DNA from: G965230615 sp965230615
GTDB taxonomy: Bacteria; Pseudomonadota; Gammaproteobacteria; HTCC5015
Direction of reading: 5' to 3'
Assembly: GCA_965230615.1 (NCBI GenBank)
Contig: OZ246012.1
Span: forward strand, 2,046,001-2,110,000
Length of the DNA stretch: 64,000 nucleotides
Position numbers and translations under genes: made by a program
Shown: positions 8,954-17,635 of the stretch, in pieces
Numbering within the stretch: the first letter of the stretch is position 1
How the letters are laid out: the number at the start of each line of letters is the position of its first letter
The notes under the pieces: generated by a model
Seen by the model: only the letters and a program-made list of their open reading frames with translations
Database searches by the model: none
Told to the model about the DNA's origin: nothing

Positions 8954-9349
8954 TTACGCTACGTAACACAATATTTCGCCGCCATGACCAGCTTCACGTG
9001 CTGCACGGTCACTCATCACGCCTTTTGACGTAGAGATGATCGCAACACCTAAGCCACCCAATACTTTTGGCAACTCGCCTTTACCACGAAATTTACGTAA
9101 ACCAGGTCGGCTTACGCGATCCAGTGTTTGAATAACCGGCTCACCTTCGTAGTACTTCAATTCGATAAACAGGGTTGTTTTGCCTTCTTTTTCAACCACA
9201 TTGAAATTATGTATATAACCTTCATCTTTCAATACTGTCGCAATAGCAACTTTCAATTTAGATGATGGCAAGCTGACTTCAGCTTTCAACGCACGTTGTG
9301 CATTACGCACACGCGTTAAAAAGTCAGCAATTGGATCAGACATACTCAT
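8954..9349 (-). CDS. rpsH: 30S ribosomal protein S8
   Basis: 131 residues starting MSMSDPIADFLTRVRNAQ, one residue longer than the E. coli form. Ends KGVMSDRAAREAGHGGEILC. Central-domain 16S rRNA binder; in E. coli also the spc-operon repressor. Confidence 0.98.
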   Translation of the reverse strand: MSMSDPIADFLTRVRNAQRALKAEVSLPSSKLKVAIATVLKDEGYIHNFNVVEKEGKTTLFIELKYYEGEPVIQTLDRVSRPGLRKFRGKGELPKVLGGLGVAIISTSKGVMSDRAAREAGHGGEILCYVA

Positions 9350-9376
9350 TTTATATCGATATCCTTTTGTTGCAGA

Positions 9377-9682
9377 TTACCAGCTTGCTTTCACAAGCCC
9401 TGGAATATCACCGCGCATAGCAGTTTCCCGAAGCTTGTTACGGCTAAGCCCAAATTTACGATAGTAGCCATGTGGGCGGCCAGTCAGTTCACAACGATTA
9501 CGTTGACGACTTGGGCTCGCATTACGTGGCATCTTTTGTAATTTCAATACAGCCTCATCACGTTCTTCGAGACTACTATTAGGGTTCTTAATAATAGCTT
9601 TTAACGCTTCACGTTTAGTCGCGAACTTAGCGACCATCTTAGCGCGTTTGCGCTCGCGTTGAACCATTGATACCTTAGCCAT
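9377..9682 (-). CDS. rpsN: 30S ribosomal protein S14 (zinc-independent type)
   Basis: 101 residues, full-length form. Contains RNRCELTGRPHGYYRKFGLS, with one cysteine rather than the CxxC...CxxC ligands of the short zinc-binding form. Ends GDIPGLVKASW. Confidence 0.97.
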   Translation of the reverse strand: MAKVSMVQRERKRAKMVAKFATKREALKAIIKNPNSSLEERDEAVLKLQKMPRNASPSRQRNRCELTGRPHGYYRKFGLSRNKLRETAMRGDIPGLVKASW

Positions 9683-9702
9683 ATTAAATCAAACCTGTTC
9701 TG

Positions 9703-10242
9703 TTAGTTTTTAAAAGGAAAGTTAAAACCTTCCAACAAAGCTTTTGCTTCTTCATCAGTCTTCGCATCTGTGGTGATAGTAATATCCATACCACGCAGCT
9801 TGTCGATTTTGTCGTAGTCGATCTCAGGGAAAATAATTTGCTCTTTTACACCTAAGCTGTAGTTACCACGACCATCGAACGCCTTACCACTTAAACCACG
9901 AAAATCACGAATACGTGGGATCGAAATATTGATCAAGCGATCTAAAAACTCATACATATGCGAACGACGCAAAGTCACTTTACAACCGATCGGCCAACCT
10001 TCGCGCACTTTAAAACCCGCAATAGATTTACGTGCATGGGTTACAACCGGCTTTTGACCAGCAATTTTGGTCATATCAGATACGGCATGCTCGATGATTT
10101 TCTTATCACCAATCGCTTCACCCAGACCCATATTTAATGTGATCTTGGTGATACGCGGCACTTGCATAACGCTGGAGTAGCTAAACTTCTCCATTAACTG
10201 TTTTATAACCGTTTCTCTATAATATTCTTGTAATCTTGCCAT
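9703..10242 (-). CDS. rplE: 50S ribosomal protein L5
   Basis: 179 residues, same length as E. coli L5. Shows MQVPRITKITLNMGLGEA and the C-terminal TITTDAKTDEEAKALLEGFN. Binds 5S rRNA with L18. Confidence 0.98.
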   Translation of the reverse strand: MARLQEYYRETVIKQLMEKFSYSSVMQVPRITKITLNMGLGEAIGDKKIIEHAVSDMTKIAGQKPVVTHARKSIAGFKVREGWPIGCKVTLRRSHMYEFLDRLINISIPRIRDFRGLSGKAFDGRGNYSLGVKEQIIFPEIDYDKIDKLRGMDITITTDAKTDEEAKALLEGFNFPFKN

Positions 10243-10265
10243 CTTAATAACTCACCCAATCGGGG

Positions 10266-10586
10266 TTATACATCCACGACTTCATCAGTCGACTTGTAAT
10301 AACGAACTTTACGGCCATCTTCTAATGTTTTAATACCAACACGATCGCCTTTTTTTGTTACCGCGTTGTAATGCATAACATTAGAAATATGGATTGGCAT
10401 TTCTTTCTCAATAATACCGCCAGCTTCACCTTTGCCTGGGTTTGGCTTAGTGTGACGCTTAACCATATTGATGTTTTCAACAAATACGAAATCACCATCT
10501 GGTGTCACTTTAGTTACCGTACCGGTACGGCCTTTGTCCTTACCAGTCGTGACTATTACGTGATCGTCTTTTTTAATCTTTTGCAT
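10266..10586 (-). CDS. rplX: 50S ribosomal protein L24
   Basis: 106 residues with an N-terminal KOW motif (KKDDHVIVTTGKDKGRTGTV). An assembly-initiating 23S rRNA binder. Lies between rplN and rplE in the usual order. Confidence 0.97.
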   Translation of the reverse strand: MQKIKKDDHVIVTTGKDKGRTGTVTKVTPDGDFVFVENINMVKRHTKPNPGKGEAGGIIEKEMPIHISNVMHYNAVTKKGDRVGIKTLEDGRKVRYYKSTDEVVDV

Positions 10587-10606
10587 CTATCTGACCCTAC
10601 CAACGA

Positions 10607-10975
10607 TTAGAGCACTTCTGGCGCTAATGAAATAATCTTCATAAATTTGGCAGTACGTAACTCGCGAGTTACTGGACCAAAGATACGAGTACCAATCGGC
10701 TCATGCTTATTATTGAGTAACACAGCAGCATTACTGTCAAAGCGAATTAAAGAGCCATCTGCACGACGAACACCTTTACGAGTACGTACAACAACCGCGT
10801 TATACACCTCACCTTTTTTAACTTTACCACGAGGGATTGCGTCTTTAACGCTCACCTTAATGATATCGCCTACGCCAGCATAACGACGATGCGAGCCACC
10901 GAGCACTTTAATGCACTGAACGCTACGAGCACCACTGTTGTCTGCGGCATTTAATAATGTCTGCATCTGAATCAT
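10607..10975 (-). CDS. rplN: 50S ribosomal protein L14
   Basis: 122 residues starting MIQMQTLLNAADNSGARSVQ and ending KFMKIISLAPEVL. First gene of the spc-type block, 3 bases after rpsQ. No separate promoter is evident in that gap, so it is likely read through from the S10 block. Confidence 0.98.
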   Translation of the reverse strand: MIQMQTLLNAADNSGARSVQCIKVLGGSHRRYAGVGDIIKVSVKDAIPRGKVKKGEVYNAVVVRTRKGVRRADGSLIRFDSNAAVLLNNKHEPIGTRIFGPVTRELRTAKFMKIISLAPEVL

Positions 10976-10978
10976 GAT

Positions 10979-11266
10979 TTATACCCGATTCGCCTGTTCT
11001 GTAATTTTCACTAACCGCCACGACTTGGTTTTAGACATTGGACGGCATTCTTCGATCAAAACTGTATCGCCAATATTGCATTCATTGCTTTCGTCATGAA
11101 TATGCAACTTGGTTGAGCGCTTAATATATTTACCGTAAAGAGGATGCTTTACCTTACGTTCAATGAGTACGGTTGCACTTTTATCCATCTTGTCACTAAC
11201 AACGCGACCTGTCAGGGTGCGTTTTTTGTTATCTGTAGTAGCTTCTGCGCTCACTGGTTCTCTCAC
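10979..11266 (-). CDS. rpsQ: 30S ribosomal protein S17
   Basis: 95 residues. S17 core reads RTLTGRVVSDKMDKSATVLI and then IGDTVLIEECRPMSKTKSW. An ~12-residue N-terminal extension (MREPVSAEATTD) precedes it. A shorter start is not obvious because no internal ATG lies near the core. Confidence 0.96.
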   Translation of the reverse strand: MREPVSAEATTDNKKRTLTGRVVSDKMDKSATVLIERKVKHPLYGKYIKRSTKLHIHDESNECNIGDTVLIEECRPMSKTKSWRLVKITEQANRV

Positions 11267-11279
11267 TCTTAATCAATCG

Positions 11280-11480
11280 TTATTGAGCTGCTTGCTTTTG
11301 TTTTTGCACAAGCACGGTCTTAATACGGGCAATATCTTTGCGCACTTTATTAAACAGGTGTGGGGTTGTTATTTGGCCCATACCCATCTGCATACGCAAA
11401 TTAAATTGCTCTTTACGTAACTCCAACAAGTTTTGCTGCAGCTCAGCCTCAGTTTTTTCAATCAAGTCTTTGGCTTTCAT
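11280..11480 (-). CDS. rpmC: 50S ribosomal protein L29
   Basis: 66 residues, two helices. Begins MKAKDLIEKTEAELQQNLLE and carries KVRKDIARIKTVL. Sits at the peptide exit tunnel rim. Two bases after rplP. Confidence 0.97.
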   Translation of the reverse strand: MKAKDLIEKTEAELQQNLLELRKEQFNLRMQMGMGQITTPHLFNKVRKDIARIKTVLVQKQKQAAQ

Positions 11481-11482
11481 AA

Positions 11483-11896
11483 TTAAATCACTGTTCTCGT
11501 TACAAAGGTTGTCGCAACAGGCAGTTTTGCTGCGGCCAGTTTAAACGCTTCGCGAGCGATATCTTCTGAAACACCTTCCATCTCATACAAAACACGGCCA
11601 GGCTGAATCTTTGATACCCAATATTCAACGTTACCCTTACCTTTACCCTGACGTACTTCAACAGGCTTTTTGGTAATTGGCGTATCTGGAAAAATACGAA
11701 TCCAGATTTTACCGCCACGCTTAATATGACGAGTCATCGCACGACGCGCTGCTTCGATCTGTCTTGCAGTAATACGACCTCTGCCTGTGGCTTTTAAGCC
11801 AAACTCACCAAAGCTAACTTTATTGCCAGATTGGGCCAAACCACGGTTACGGCCTTTCTGTTGTTTGCGAAACTTTGTTCTTTTCGGTTGCAACAT
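11483..11896 (-). CDS. rplP: 50S ribosomal protein L16
   Basis: 137 residues starting MLQPKRTKFRKQQKGRNRG. L16 signatures IEAARRAMTRHIKRGGKIW and RVLYEMEGVSEDIAREA are present. Helps position A-site tRNA. Confidence 0.98.
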   Translation of the reverse strand: MLQPKRTKFRKQQKGRNRGLAQSGNKVSFGEFGLKATGRGRITARQIEAARRAMTRHIKRGGKIWIRIFPDTPITKKPVEVRQGKGKGNVEYWVSKIQPGRVLYEMEGVSEDIAREAFKLAAAKLPVATTFVTRTVI

Positions 11897-11940
11897 CGCA
11901 ATCGTTCCTATTACTTCATTATCAAAATGACGTTATCTAA

Positions 11941-12624
11941 TTAAGCGGCTGCGTTTTCTTTCGCAGCTGCGTTAGTCTTTTCCTCAAGGTCGAAAACTTC
12001 GCCTTTGAAAATCCATACTTTGATACCGATAATGCCGTAAGTCGTTTGCGCTTCCGCCACGCCATAATCAATATCAGCGCGCAGGGTATGCAACGGCACA
12101 CGACCTTCACGGTACCACTCGGTACGAGCAATCTCAGCACCATTCAAACGACCACCAACGCTAACTTTGATGCCTAAAGCACCCAGGCGCATAGTGTTCG
12201 TTACCGCTCTGCGCATCGCGCGGCGGAACATGATACGGCGCTCTAACTGTTGCGCGATACCTTCAGCAACCAGGCTTGCATCAAGCTCTGGCTTACGAAT
12301 TTCTTCGATATTGATCTTGATAGTATTTTTGGAAATACCCAGCATGCCAGCAACTTCGCCACGCAGCTTTTCAATATCTTCACCTTTTTTACCAATCACA
12401 ATGCCGGGACGCGCAGAGTGAATGGTGATCACGGCCTGCTTGGCAGGGCGTTCAATTTGCACACGACTAACAGAGGCCTGTACCAACTTTTTCTTGATGA
12501 ACTCACGCACTCTTAAATCTTCGTGCAGATACTTCGAGAAATCACCTTTTTCAGCATACCATTTGGAAGTCCAGTCAGTCGCGATACCCAAACGTATGCC
12601 AGTAGGATGTACTTTTTGTCCCAT
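11941..12624 (-). CDS. rpsC: 30S ribosomal protein S3
   Basis: 227 residues. N-terminal MGQKVHPTGIRLGIATDW, a KH domain with GKKGEDIEKL, and the S3 C-terminal motif GCLNGAEIARTEWYREGRVP-like (here GRLNGAEIARTEWYREGRVP). Part of the mRNA entry helicase. C-terminal tail Ala/Lys-rich. Confidence 0.98.
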   Translation of the reverse strand: MGQKVHPTGIRLGIATDWTSKWYAEKGDFSKYLHEDLRVREFIKKKLVQASVSRVQIERPAKQAVITIHSARPGIVIGKKGEDIEKLRGEVAGMLGISKNTIKINIEEIRKPELDASLVAEGIAQQLERRIMFRRAMRRAVTNTMRLGALGIKVSVGGRLNGAEIARTEWYREGRVPLHTLRADIDYGVAEAQTTYGIIGIKVWIFKGEVFDLEEKTNAAAKENAAA

Positions 12625-12646
12625 AATTGAACCTATATCTCTTTAA

Positions 12647-12976
12647 CTAGTCAGCAACAGTCACTGTAATATGACTGGTACGCTTTAAAATATGCATGCC
12701 ACGGCCTCTTGCTCGAGCACGCAGTCGTTTAAACGTTGGGCCTTCATCAACAAAAATTGAAGACACTTTCAGCTCATCAATATCAGCACCTTCGTTATGC
12801 TCTGCATTAGCAATGGCAGATTCGAGCACTTTCTTAACAATAGGTGCGGCTTTTTTGCTGCTGAAGTTCAGAATCTCCAAAGCACGACCTACCGGCAGGC
12901 CTCGCACTTGGTCTGCTACCAAGCGGCATTTCTGCGCTGAAATTCGAGCAAATTTATATTTAGCACTTACATTCAT
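12647..12976 (-). CDS. rplV: 50S ribosomal protein L22
   Basis: 109 residues. Shows KYKFARISAQKCRLVADQVR and the beta-hairpin loop (RLRARARGRGMHILKRTSH) that lines the exit tunnel, where macrolide-resistance changes arise in other species. The loop has no deletion compared with the usual form. Confidence 0.98.
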   Translation of the reverse strand: MNVSAKYKFARISAQKCRLVADQVRGLPVGRALEILNFSSKKAAPIVKKVLESAIANAEHNEGADIDELKVSSIFVDEGPTFKRLRARARGRGMHILKRTSHITVTVAD

Positions 12977-13011
12977 TGTCTGTCTTCCAAACTGTATCGT
13001 ATCGGTTACGC

Positions 13012-13284
13012 TTACTTAGCCTTCTTATCTGCAGCATGACCCTTATAAGTACGGGTCGGTGCAAACTCACCCAATTTATGGCCAACCATGTTCTCATTTA
13101 CCAGCACAGGCACATGTTGACGGCCATTATGAATCGCAATTGTCAGACCTACCATTTCCGGCATGATCATTGAACGGCGCGACCATGTTTTAATGGGCTT
13201 GCGGTTATTTTCTTCAATCGCCTTATTTACCTTGGCAAATAAATGGTGATCGATAAATGGACCTTTTCTTAGAGAACGTGGCAC
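13012..13284 (-). CDS. rpsS: 30S ribosomal protein S19
   Basis: 90 residues starting MPRSLRKGPFIDHHLFAKV. Contains the S19 signature NMVGHKLGEFAPTRTYKGH. Pairs with S13 in the 30S head. Confidence 0.98.
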   Translation of the reverse strand: MPRSLRKGPFIDHHLFAKVNKAIEENNRKPIKTWSRRSMIMPEMVGLTIAIHNGRQHVPVLVNENMVGHKLGEFAPTRTYKGHAADKKAK

Positions 13285-13304
13285 GGCACTACCTCTTTAA
13301 CTGT

Positions 13305-14138
13305 TTAGCCTTTTTTACTCTTACGATGTCTGACAATCATATTGTCAGTACGCTTATTCGAACGGGTTTTATAACCCTTGGTTGGTACACCCCATGGGCT
13401 CACCGGATGACGGCCACCTGAAGTACGACCTTCACCACCACCATGCGGGTGATCAACCGGGTTCATAACCACACCACGAACTGTTGGGCGAACACCACGC
13501 CAGCGCTTAGCACCGGCTTTACCCAAAGAACGTAAGTTATGTTCACCGTTCGATACCACACCCAGTGTTGCACGACACTCAATGTGTACTTTACGCATTT
13601 CACCAGAGCGTAAGCGCAATGTTGCATGCGCACCTTCACGCGCAACCAGCTGTACAACAGCACCTGCACTACGTGCGATCTGCGCACCTTTACCTGGCTT
13701 TAATTCGATACAGTGAATTTCACTACCCATTGGCACATTGCGCAAAGGCAATGTGTTACCAACTTTAATCGGTGCTTCCTGGCCAGACATTAACTCATCA
13801 CCAGCTTTAACACCTTTTGGCGCAATAATGTAACGACGCTCGCCATCTGCATAAAGCAACAAGGCAATATGCGCACTGCGGTTAGGATCGTATTCAATAC
13901 GCTCTACCTTCGCGGCAATACCGTCTTTATCACGCTTAAAATCAATAATTCTGTAACGCTGCTTGTGACCACCACCTTTATGGCGTGTGGTAATACGACC
14001 CGCATTGTTACGGCCGCCATTTTTGCTTTTCTTCTCAACCAAAGGCGCATACGGCTCGCCTTTGTGTAGGTCAGGTGTAACAACCTTAACAACGAAGCGA
14101 CGACCTGGAGAGGTTGGTTTGGTTTTTATAACTGCCAT
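13305..14138 (-). CDS. rplB: 50S ribosomal protein L2
   Basis: 277 residues. Conserved motif NPVDHPHGGGEG (His230 within residues ~226-237) near the peptidyl-transferase centre. OB and SH3-like domains as usual. Starts MAVIKTKPTSPGRRFVVKV. Confidence 0.98.
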   Translation of the reverse strand: MAVIKTKPTSPGRRFVVKVVTPDLHKGEPYAPLVEKKSKNGGRNNAGRITTRHKGGGHKQRYRIIDFKRDKDGIAAKVERIEYDPNRSAHIALLLYADGERRYIIAPKGVKAGDELMSGQEAPIKVGNTLPLRNVPMGSEIHCIELKPGKGAQIARSAGAVVQLVAREGAHATLRLRSGEMRKVHIECRATLGVVSNGEHNLRSLGKAGAKRWRGVRPTVRGVVMNPVDHPHGGGEGRTSGGRHPVSPWGVPTKGYKTRSNKRTDNMIVRHRKSKKG

Positions 14139-14141
14139 TGT

Positions 14142-14441
14142 TTAAGCCTCACCACCATCAAAATTAATTTCATGACCTTCAGCTAAACGCACATACGCTT
14201 TACGCCAGTCAGAACGACGGCCTTCACGCTGCTGAAAGCGTTTGGTTTTGCCTTTCACATTCAAAATACGAACAGAATCGACAACCACATTAAATACATG
14301 CTCAACCGCTTTTTTCACTTCCAGCTTGGTCGCACCTGGCAGTACTTCAAATACATACTGGCTGCCTTTGTCTGCGATAACCGCGCTTTTCTCTGAAACA
14401 TGCGGAGCAACTAAAACCTGTAATAAGCGCTCTTGATTCAT
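14142..14441 (-). CDS. rplW: 50S ribosomal protein L23
   Basis: 99 residues with the L23 segment EVKKAVEHVFNVVVDSVR. Exit-tunnel protein that docks trigger factor and SRP. Its start overlaps the rplD stop by 4 bases. Confidence 0.97.
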   Translation of the reverse strand: MNQERLLQVLVAPHVSEKSAVIADKGSQYVFEVLPGATKLEVKKAVEHVFNVVVDSVRILNVKGKTKRFQQREGRRSDWRKAYVRLAEGHEINFDGGEA

Positions 14442-15043
14442 GACAATAACTCCTCAACACGCTTGAGCGAGTCGACCGTGATTAATACCTTGTCAAAACG
14501 AATCAAGTCCACTGGGTTCACACCAGATGCATCAACCACATCAACATCGCGCAAATTGCGCGCTGACAAATATAAGTTGATATCATCAGTTTCAGTGACG
14601 ATCAGTGCATTTTCCACATCCAAGTCTTTCAACTTGCTAACCAACTCTTTGGTTTTAGGGGCATTGACTGAAATATTTTCGACGACCAGAAGACGGTCTT
14701 GACGGAGAAGTTCGGAGAAGATGGACTGCATGGCACCGCGGTACATTTTGCGGTTCACTTTTTGCGAGTGATCTTGATTCTTCGCTGCAAAGGTGACACC
14801 ACCGGTACGCCATAATGGGCTACGAATCGTACCAGCACGCGCTCGGCCTGTACCTTTCTGACGCCATGGCTTAATACCGCCACCACGGACATCTGAGCGA
14901 TTCTTTTGACCACGGGTACCTGCTCTCGCACCTGCCTGATAGGCAACGACCACCTGATGCACCAAAGCCTCGTTAAAATCACGCGCAAACGCAGCTTCCG
15001 ATACTTCGATTTTTGTACTTTCTTTGTGAAGCGTAAGTTCCAT
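14438..15043 (-). CDS. rplD: 50S ribosomal protein L4
   Basis: 201 residues, same length as E. coli L4. The tunnel loop (GTGRARAGTIRSPLWRTGG) is intact. In E. coli L4 represses the S10 operon through its leader. This matters here because a structured leader lies just upstream of rplC. Confidence 0.98.
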   Translation of the reverse strand: MELTLHKESTKIEVSEAAFARDFNEALVHQVVVAYQAGARAGTRGQKNRSDVRGGGIKPWRQKGTGRARAGTIRSPLWRTGGVTFAAKNQDHSQKVNRKMYRGAMQSIFSELLRQDRLLVVENISVNAPKTKELVSKLKDLDVENALIVTETDDINLYLSARNLRDVDVVDASGVNPVDLIRFDKVLITVDSLKRVEELLS

Positions 15044-15055
15044 ACTTTAAAACCT

Positions 15056-15697
15056 TTACCGTTTCTTCACAGCCGGACGCACGATAACCGTACCGCCCGC
15101 AGCGCCTGGCACAGCGCCTCTAATCAATAATAAGTTACGTTCTGCATCAATCTTGACCAAATCAAGATTTTGCGTTGTAACCCGCTCATCACCCATATGA
15201 CCTGGCATGCGCTTACCTTTAAAAACGCGGCCTGGCGTCTGGTTTTGACCTGTTGAACCCACCGCGCGATGCGAGAGTGAGTTACCGTGGGTGGCATCCT
15301 GCATTTTGAAGTTATGACGCTTAACCGCACCCGCAAAGCCTTTACCTTTACTGGTGCCAGTGACATCAACTTTTTCCACGCCTTCTAGCAAGTCAACCTT
15401 TAGCTCTGCACCGACTTCAATATCAGCACCTTCTGCTTCAGCCAAACGGAATTCCCAAAGCCCTTCGCCAGCTTCAACACCCGCTTTCGCATAGTGGCCA
15501 GCTAATGGCTTACTGACACGTGATGCCTTACGAGCACCTCGTGTAACCTGCAATGCACGATACCCATCGACCTCATCAGTTTTCACCTGGGTCACTTTAT
15601 TGGGCGCTACTTCTACTACGGTCACAGGGATTGAGGCACCATCTTCAGTGAAGACGCGCGTCATACCTGCTTTTCGACCGACTAGACCTATAGTCAT
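15056..15697 (-). CDS. rplC: 50S ribosomal protein L3
   Basis: 213 residues from the chosen start (MTIGLVGRKAGMTRVFTED). The open frame runs 47 codons further upstream, but that part encodes hairpins, not protein, and L3 proteins begin here. The L3 loop signature (FKMQDATHGNSLSHRAVGS) is present; its Gln is a known PrmB methylation site in E. coli. Separated from rpsJ by 349 bases. Confidence 0.97.
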   Translation of the reverse strand: MTIGLVGRKAGMTRVFTEDGASIPVTVVEVAPNKVTQVKTDEVDGYRALQVTRGARKASRVSKPLAGHYAKAGVEAGEGLWEFRLAEAEGADIEVGAELKVDLLEGVEKVDVTGTSKGKGFAGAVKRHNFKMQDATHGNSLSHRAVGSTGQNQTPGRVFKGKRMPGHMGDERVTTQNLDLVKIDAERNLLLIRGAVPGAAGGTVIVRPAVKKR

Positions 15698-15735
15698 TTT
15701 CAATTCCCAATCGCAATCTACGTTCTGCAATAAAA

Positions 15736-15764
15736 TGCGCCCGCTTTGTAAAGCTGCGGGCGCA
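15736..15764 (-). terminator. second attenuator-like hairpin upstream of rplC
   Basis: Perfect 9-bp GC-rich stem, 11-base loop, followed by TTTTATT on the minus strand. It lies 39 bases before the rplC ATG. Confidence 0.55.
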
Positions 15765-15783
15765 CCTCTTAAATTCGACAAAA

Positions 15784-15816
15784 CGGCCCGACATGGGTTA
15801 TTAGCATGTCGGGCCG
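15784..15816 (-). terminator. terminator/attenuator-like hairpin upstream of rplC
   Basis: Perfect 12-bp stem with a 9-base loop, followed by TTTT on the minus strand. The tail is short, so it may attenuate rather than fully terminate; rplC and the S10 genes lie downstream. Confidence 0.55.
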
Positions 15817-16046
15817 AGGAAGCCGAGCATAGTACCACAAAATCTGTGGCTTATTACACCCCTATGACAATATTTGTACTGCTCTTTGCAGCGGGTGCGC
15901 CTGTTGGCGTTTTCACAACCCGCCAGAAGGGAGGTTTTACCAGGATTTATCCTGTTTCAGCGGCTTTTTTGCCCGCTACGTCCCGTTACTGGCAAGGGTG
16001 CGGTAATTTACAGCATAACTACCTAAAACTAAAGCACTTTTTGCTA

Positions 16047-16367
16047 TTAATTTAGCTTGATTTGCACATCCACGCCGGCCGCGAGGTCCAGCTTCATCAG
16101 CGCGTCAACAGTCTTATCGGTTGGCTCGATGATGTCCATCAGGCGCTTGTGGGTGCGAATCTCGTATTGATCTCGCGCATCTTTATTAACATGCGGCGAG
16201 ATCAATACAGTGAAGCGCTCTTTCTTAGTCGGCAATGGAATCGGGCCATGCACCCGCGCGCCGGTTCTTCTGGCGGTTTCCACAATCTCAGAAGCCGAGC
16301 GGTCGATCAATCGGTGGTCGAACGCTTTCAACCGGATGCGAATTGTTTGTGCCTTTTTCGTTGCCAT
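16047..16367 (-). CDS. rpsJ: 30S ribosomal protein S10 / NusE
   Basis: 106 residues. RIRLKAFDHRLIDRSASEIV and VHGPIPLPTKKERFTVLISP are S10 signatures. Ribosomal 30S head protein and, as NusE, a partner of NusB and NusG in antitermination. It is 29 bases after tuf, so it probably belongs to the str transcript rather than to the rplC unit. Confidence 0.98.
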   Translation of the reverse strand: MATKKAQTIRIRLKAFDHRLIDRSASEIVETARRTGARVHGPIPLPTKKERFTVLISPHVNKDARDQYEIRTHKRLMDIIEPTDKTVDALMKLDLAAGVDVQIKLN

Positions 16368-16396
16368 ATTGCTCTCTCGAAAGGTTAATCTACAAA

Positions 16397-17587
16397 TTAC
16401 TCAAAAATTTTCGCGACAACGCCCGCGCCTACTGTACGACCGCCTTCACGGATCGCAAAACGCAGACCATCTTCCATCGCAATTGGCGCTATCAAGGTCA
16501 CTACCATCTTGATGTTGTCACCTGGCATAACCATCTCTGTGCCTTCCGGTAACTCTACCGCGCCGGTTACATCGGTTGTGCGGAAGTAGAACTGTGGACG
16601 GTAGTTATTGAAAAATGGCGTGTGACGGCCACCTTCATCTTTACTCAACACATATACTTCTGCTTCGAATTTCGTGTGTGGCGTAATGCTGCCTGGAATA
16701 CACAGTACCTGACCACGCTCGACTTCATCACGCTTGGTTCCACGCAGTAACACACCCACGTTATCGCCAGCCTGACCTTCGTCTAACAACTTACGGAACA
16801 TCTCTACACCCGTACAGGTTGTTTTTGTCGTCTCTTTGATACCCACAATCTCGATCTCGTCGCCAACGTTCACTTTACCGCGCTCGATACGACCTGTGAC
16901 TACCGTACCACGACCAGAGATTGAGAATACGTCTTCGATTGGCATCAAAAACGGCTGATCAACCGGACGCTCTGGAATCGGAATGTAGTCATCCATCGCC
17001 GCGATCAATTTCTCGATCGAGGGGATACCGATATCTGAGGTGTCACCTTCCAACGCCTTGAGCGCTGAACCAGTGATTAATGGCGTGTCATCGCCTGGAA
17101 ATTCGTAGCTGGACAGCAAGTCGCGCACTTCCATCTCTACCAATTCCAATAATTCAGGGTCATCTACCATGTCCGCTTTGTTCATGTAGACAACAATATA
17201 AGGAACACCTACCTGGCGAGCGAGCAGGATGTGCTCTCGCGTTTGTGGCATTGGACCATCGGCAGCATTCACTACCAAGATCGCACCGTCCATCTGCGCC
17301 GCACCCGTGATCATGTTTTTCACATAATCCGCGTGACCTGGGCAATCAACGTGCGCGTAGTGACGATCGTCTGATTCGTACTCTACGTGAGCTGTGGCAA
17401 TTGTGATTCCGCGTGCGCGCTCTTCTGGGGCATTATCAATCTGGTCGTAAGCTTTGAACTCACCACCATTCTTTTCACCCATTACTTTCGTCAGCGCAGC
17501 CGTCAGTGTCGTCTTACCGTGGTCAACGTGGCCGATTGTCCCCACATTCACGTGCGGTTTATTACGCTCAAATTTCTCTTTAGACAT
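16397..17587 (-). CDS. tuf: elongation factor Tu (copy 1, after fusA)
   Basis: 396 residues. P-loop GHVDHGKTTL, switch region DCPGHADYVKNM and guanine-binding NKADM are present. Delivers aminoacyl-tRNA to the ribosome. The encoded protein is identical to that of 33220-34410. By eye I count about eight mismatches between the genes, all silent and all in the 3' 700 bases, which points to gene conversion. Lies 48 bases after fusA. Confidence 0.98.
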   Translation of the reverse strand: MSKEKFERNKPHVNVGTIGHVDHGKTTLTAALTKVMGEKNGGEFKAYDQIDNAPEERARGITIATAHVEYESDDRHYAHVDCPGHADYVKNMITGAAQMDGAILVVNAADGPMPQTREHILLARQVGVPYIVVYMNKADMVDDPELLELVEMEVRDLLSSYEFPGDDTPLITGSALKALEGDTSDIGIPSIEKLIAAMDDYIPIPERPVDQPFLMPIEDVFSISGRGTVVTGRIERGKVNVGDEIEIVGIKETTKTTCTGVEMFRKLLDEGQAGDNVGVLLRGTKRDEVERGQVLCIPGSITPHTKFEAEVYVLSKDEGGRHTPFFNNYRPQFYFRTTDVTGAVELPEGTEMVMPGDNIKMVVTLIAPIAMEDGLRFAIREGGRTVGAGVVAKIFE

Positions 17588-17635
17588 TGCTTGCTACCCT
17601 TCTATATGTGTTCTCTTAAAATCAATTAACAAAAA

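Larger units (their letters stand above)
15698..16046 (-). promoter_or_regulatory. hairpin-rich leader between rpsJ and rplC
   Basis: 349 bases without a credible gene. In transcription order it holds inverted repeats at 15941-15954 (CAGGA/TCCTG), 15891-15923 (compound: GCGGGT/ACCCGC around CGCC/GGCG), 15784-15816 (12-bp stem CGGCCCGACATG) and 15736-15764 (9-bp stem TGCGCCCGC). The last two are each followed on the minus strand by TTTT, like attenuators. A possible extended -10 (TGGTACTAT, hexamer at 15829-15834) would start a transcript right before them, but no good -35 is seen. Probable site of S10-operon control; L4-mediated attenuation is an inference from E. coli. Confidence 0.6.

Noticed and set aside
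15698..15838. N-terminal extension of L3 by 47 codons
   Set aside because: The extension runs through the two leader hairpins and has no similarity to L3; the family start at 15697 fits.
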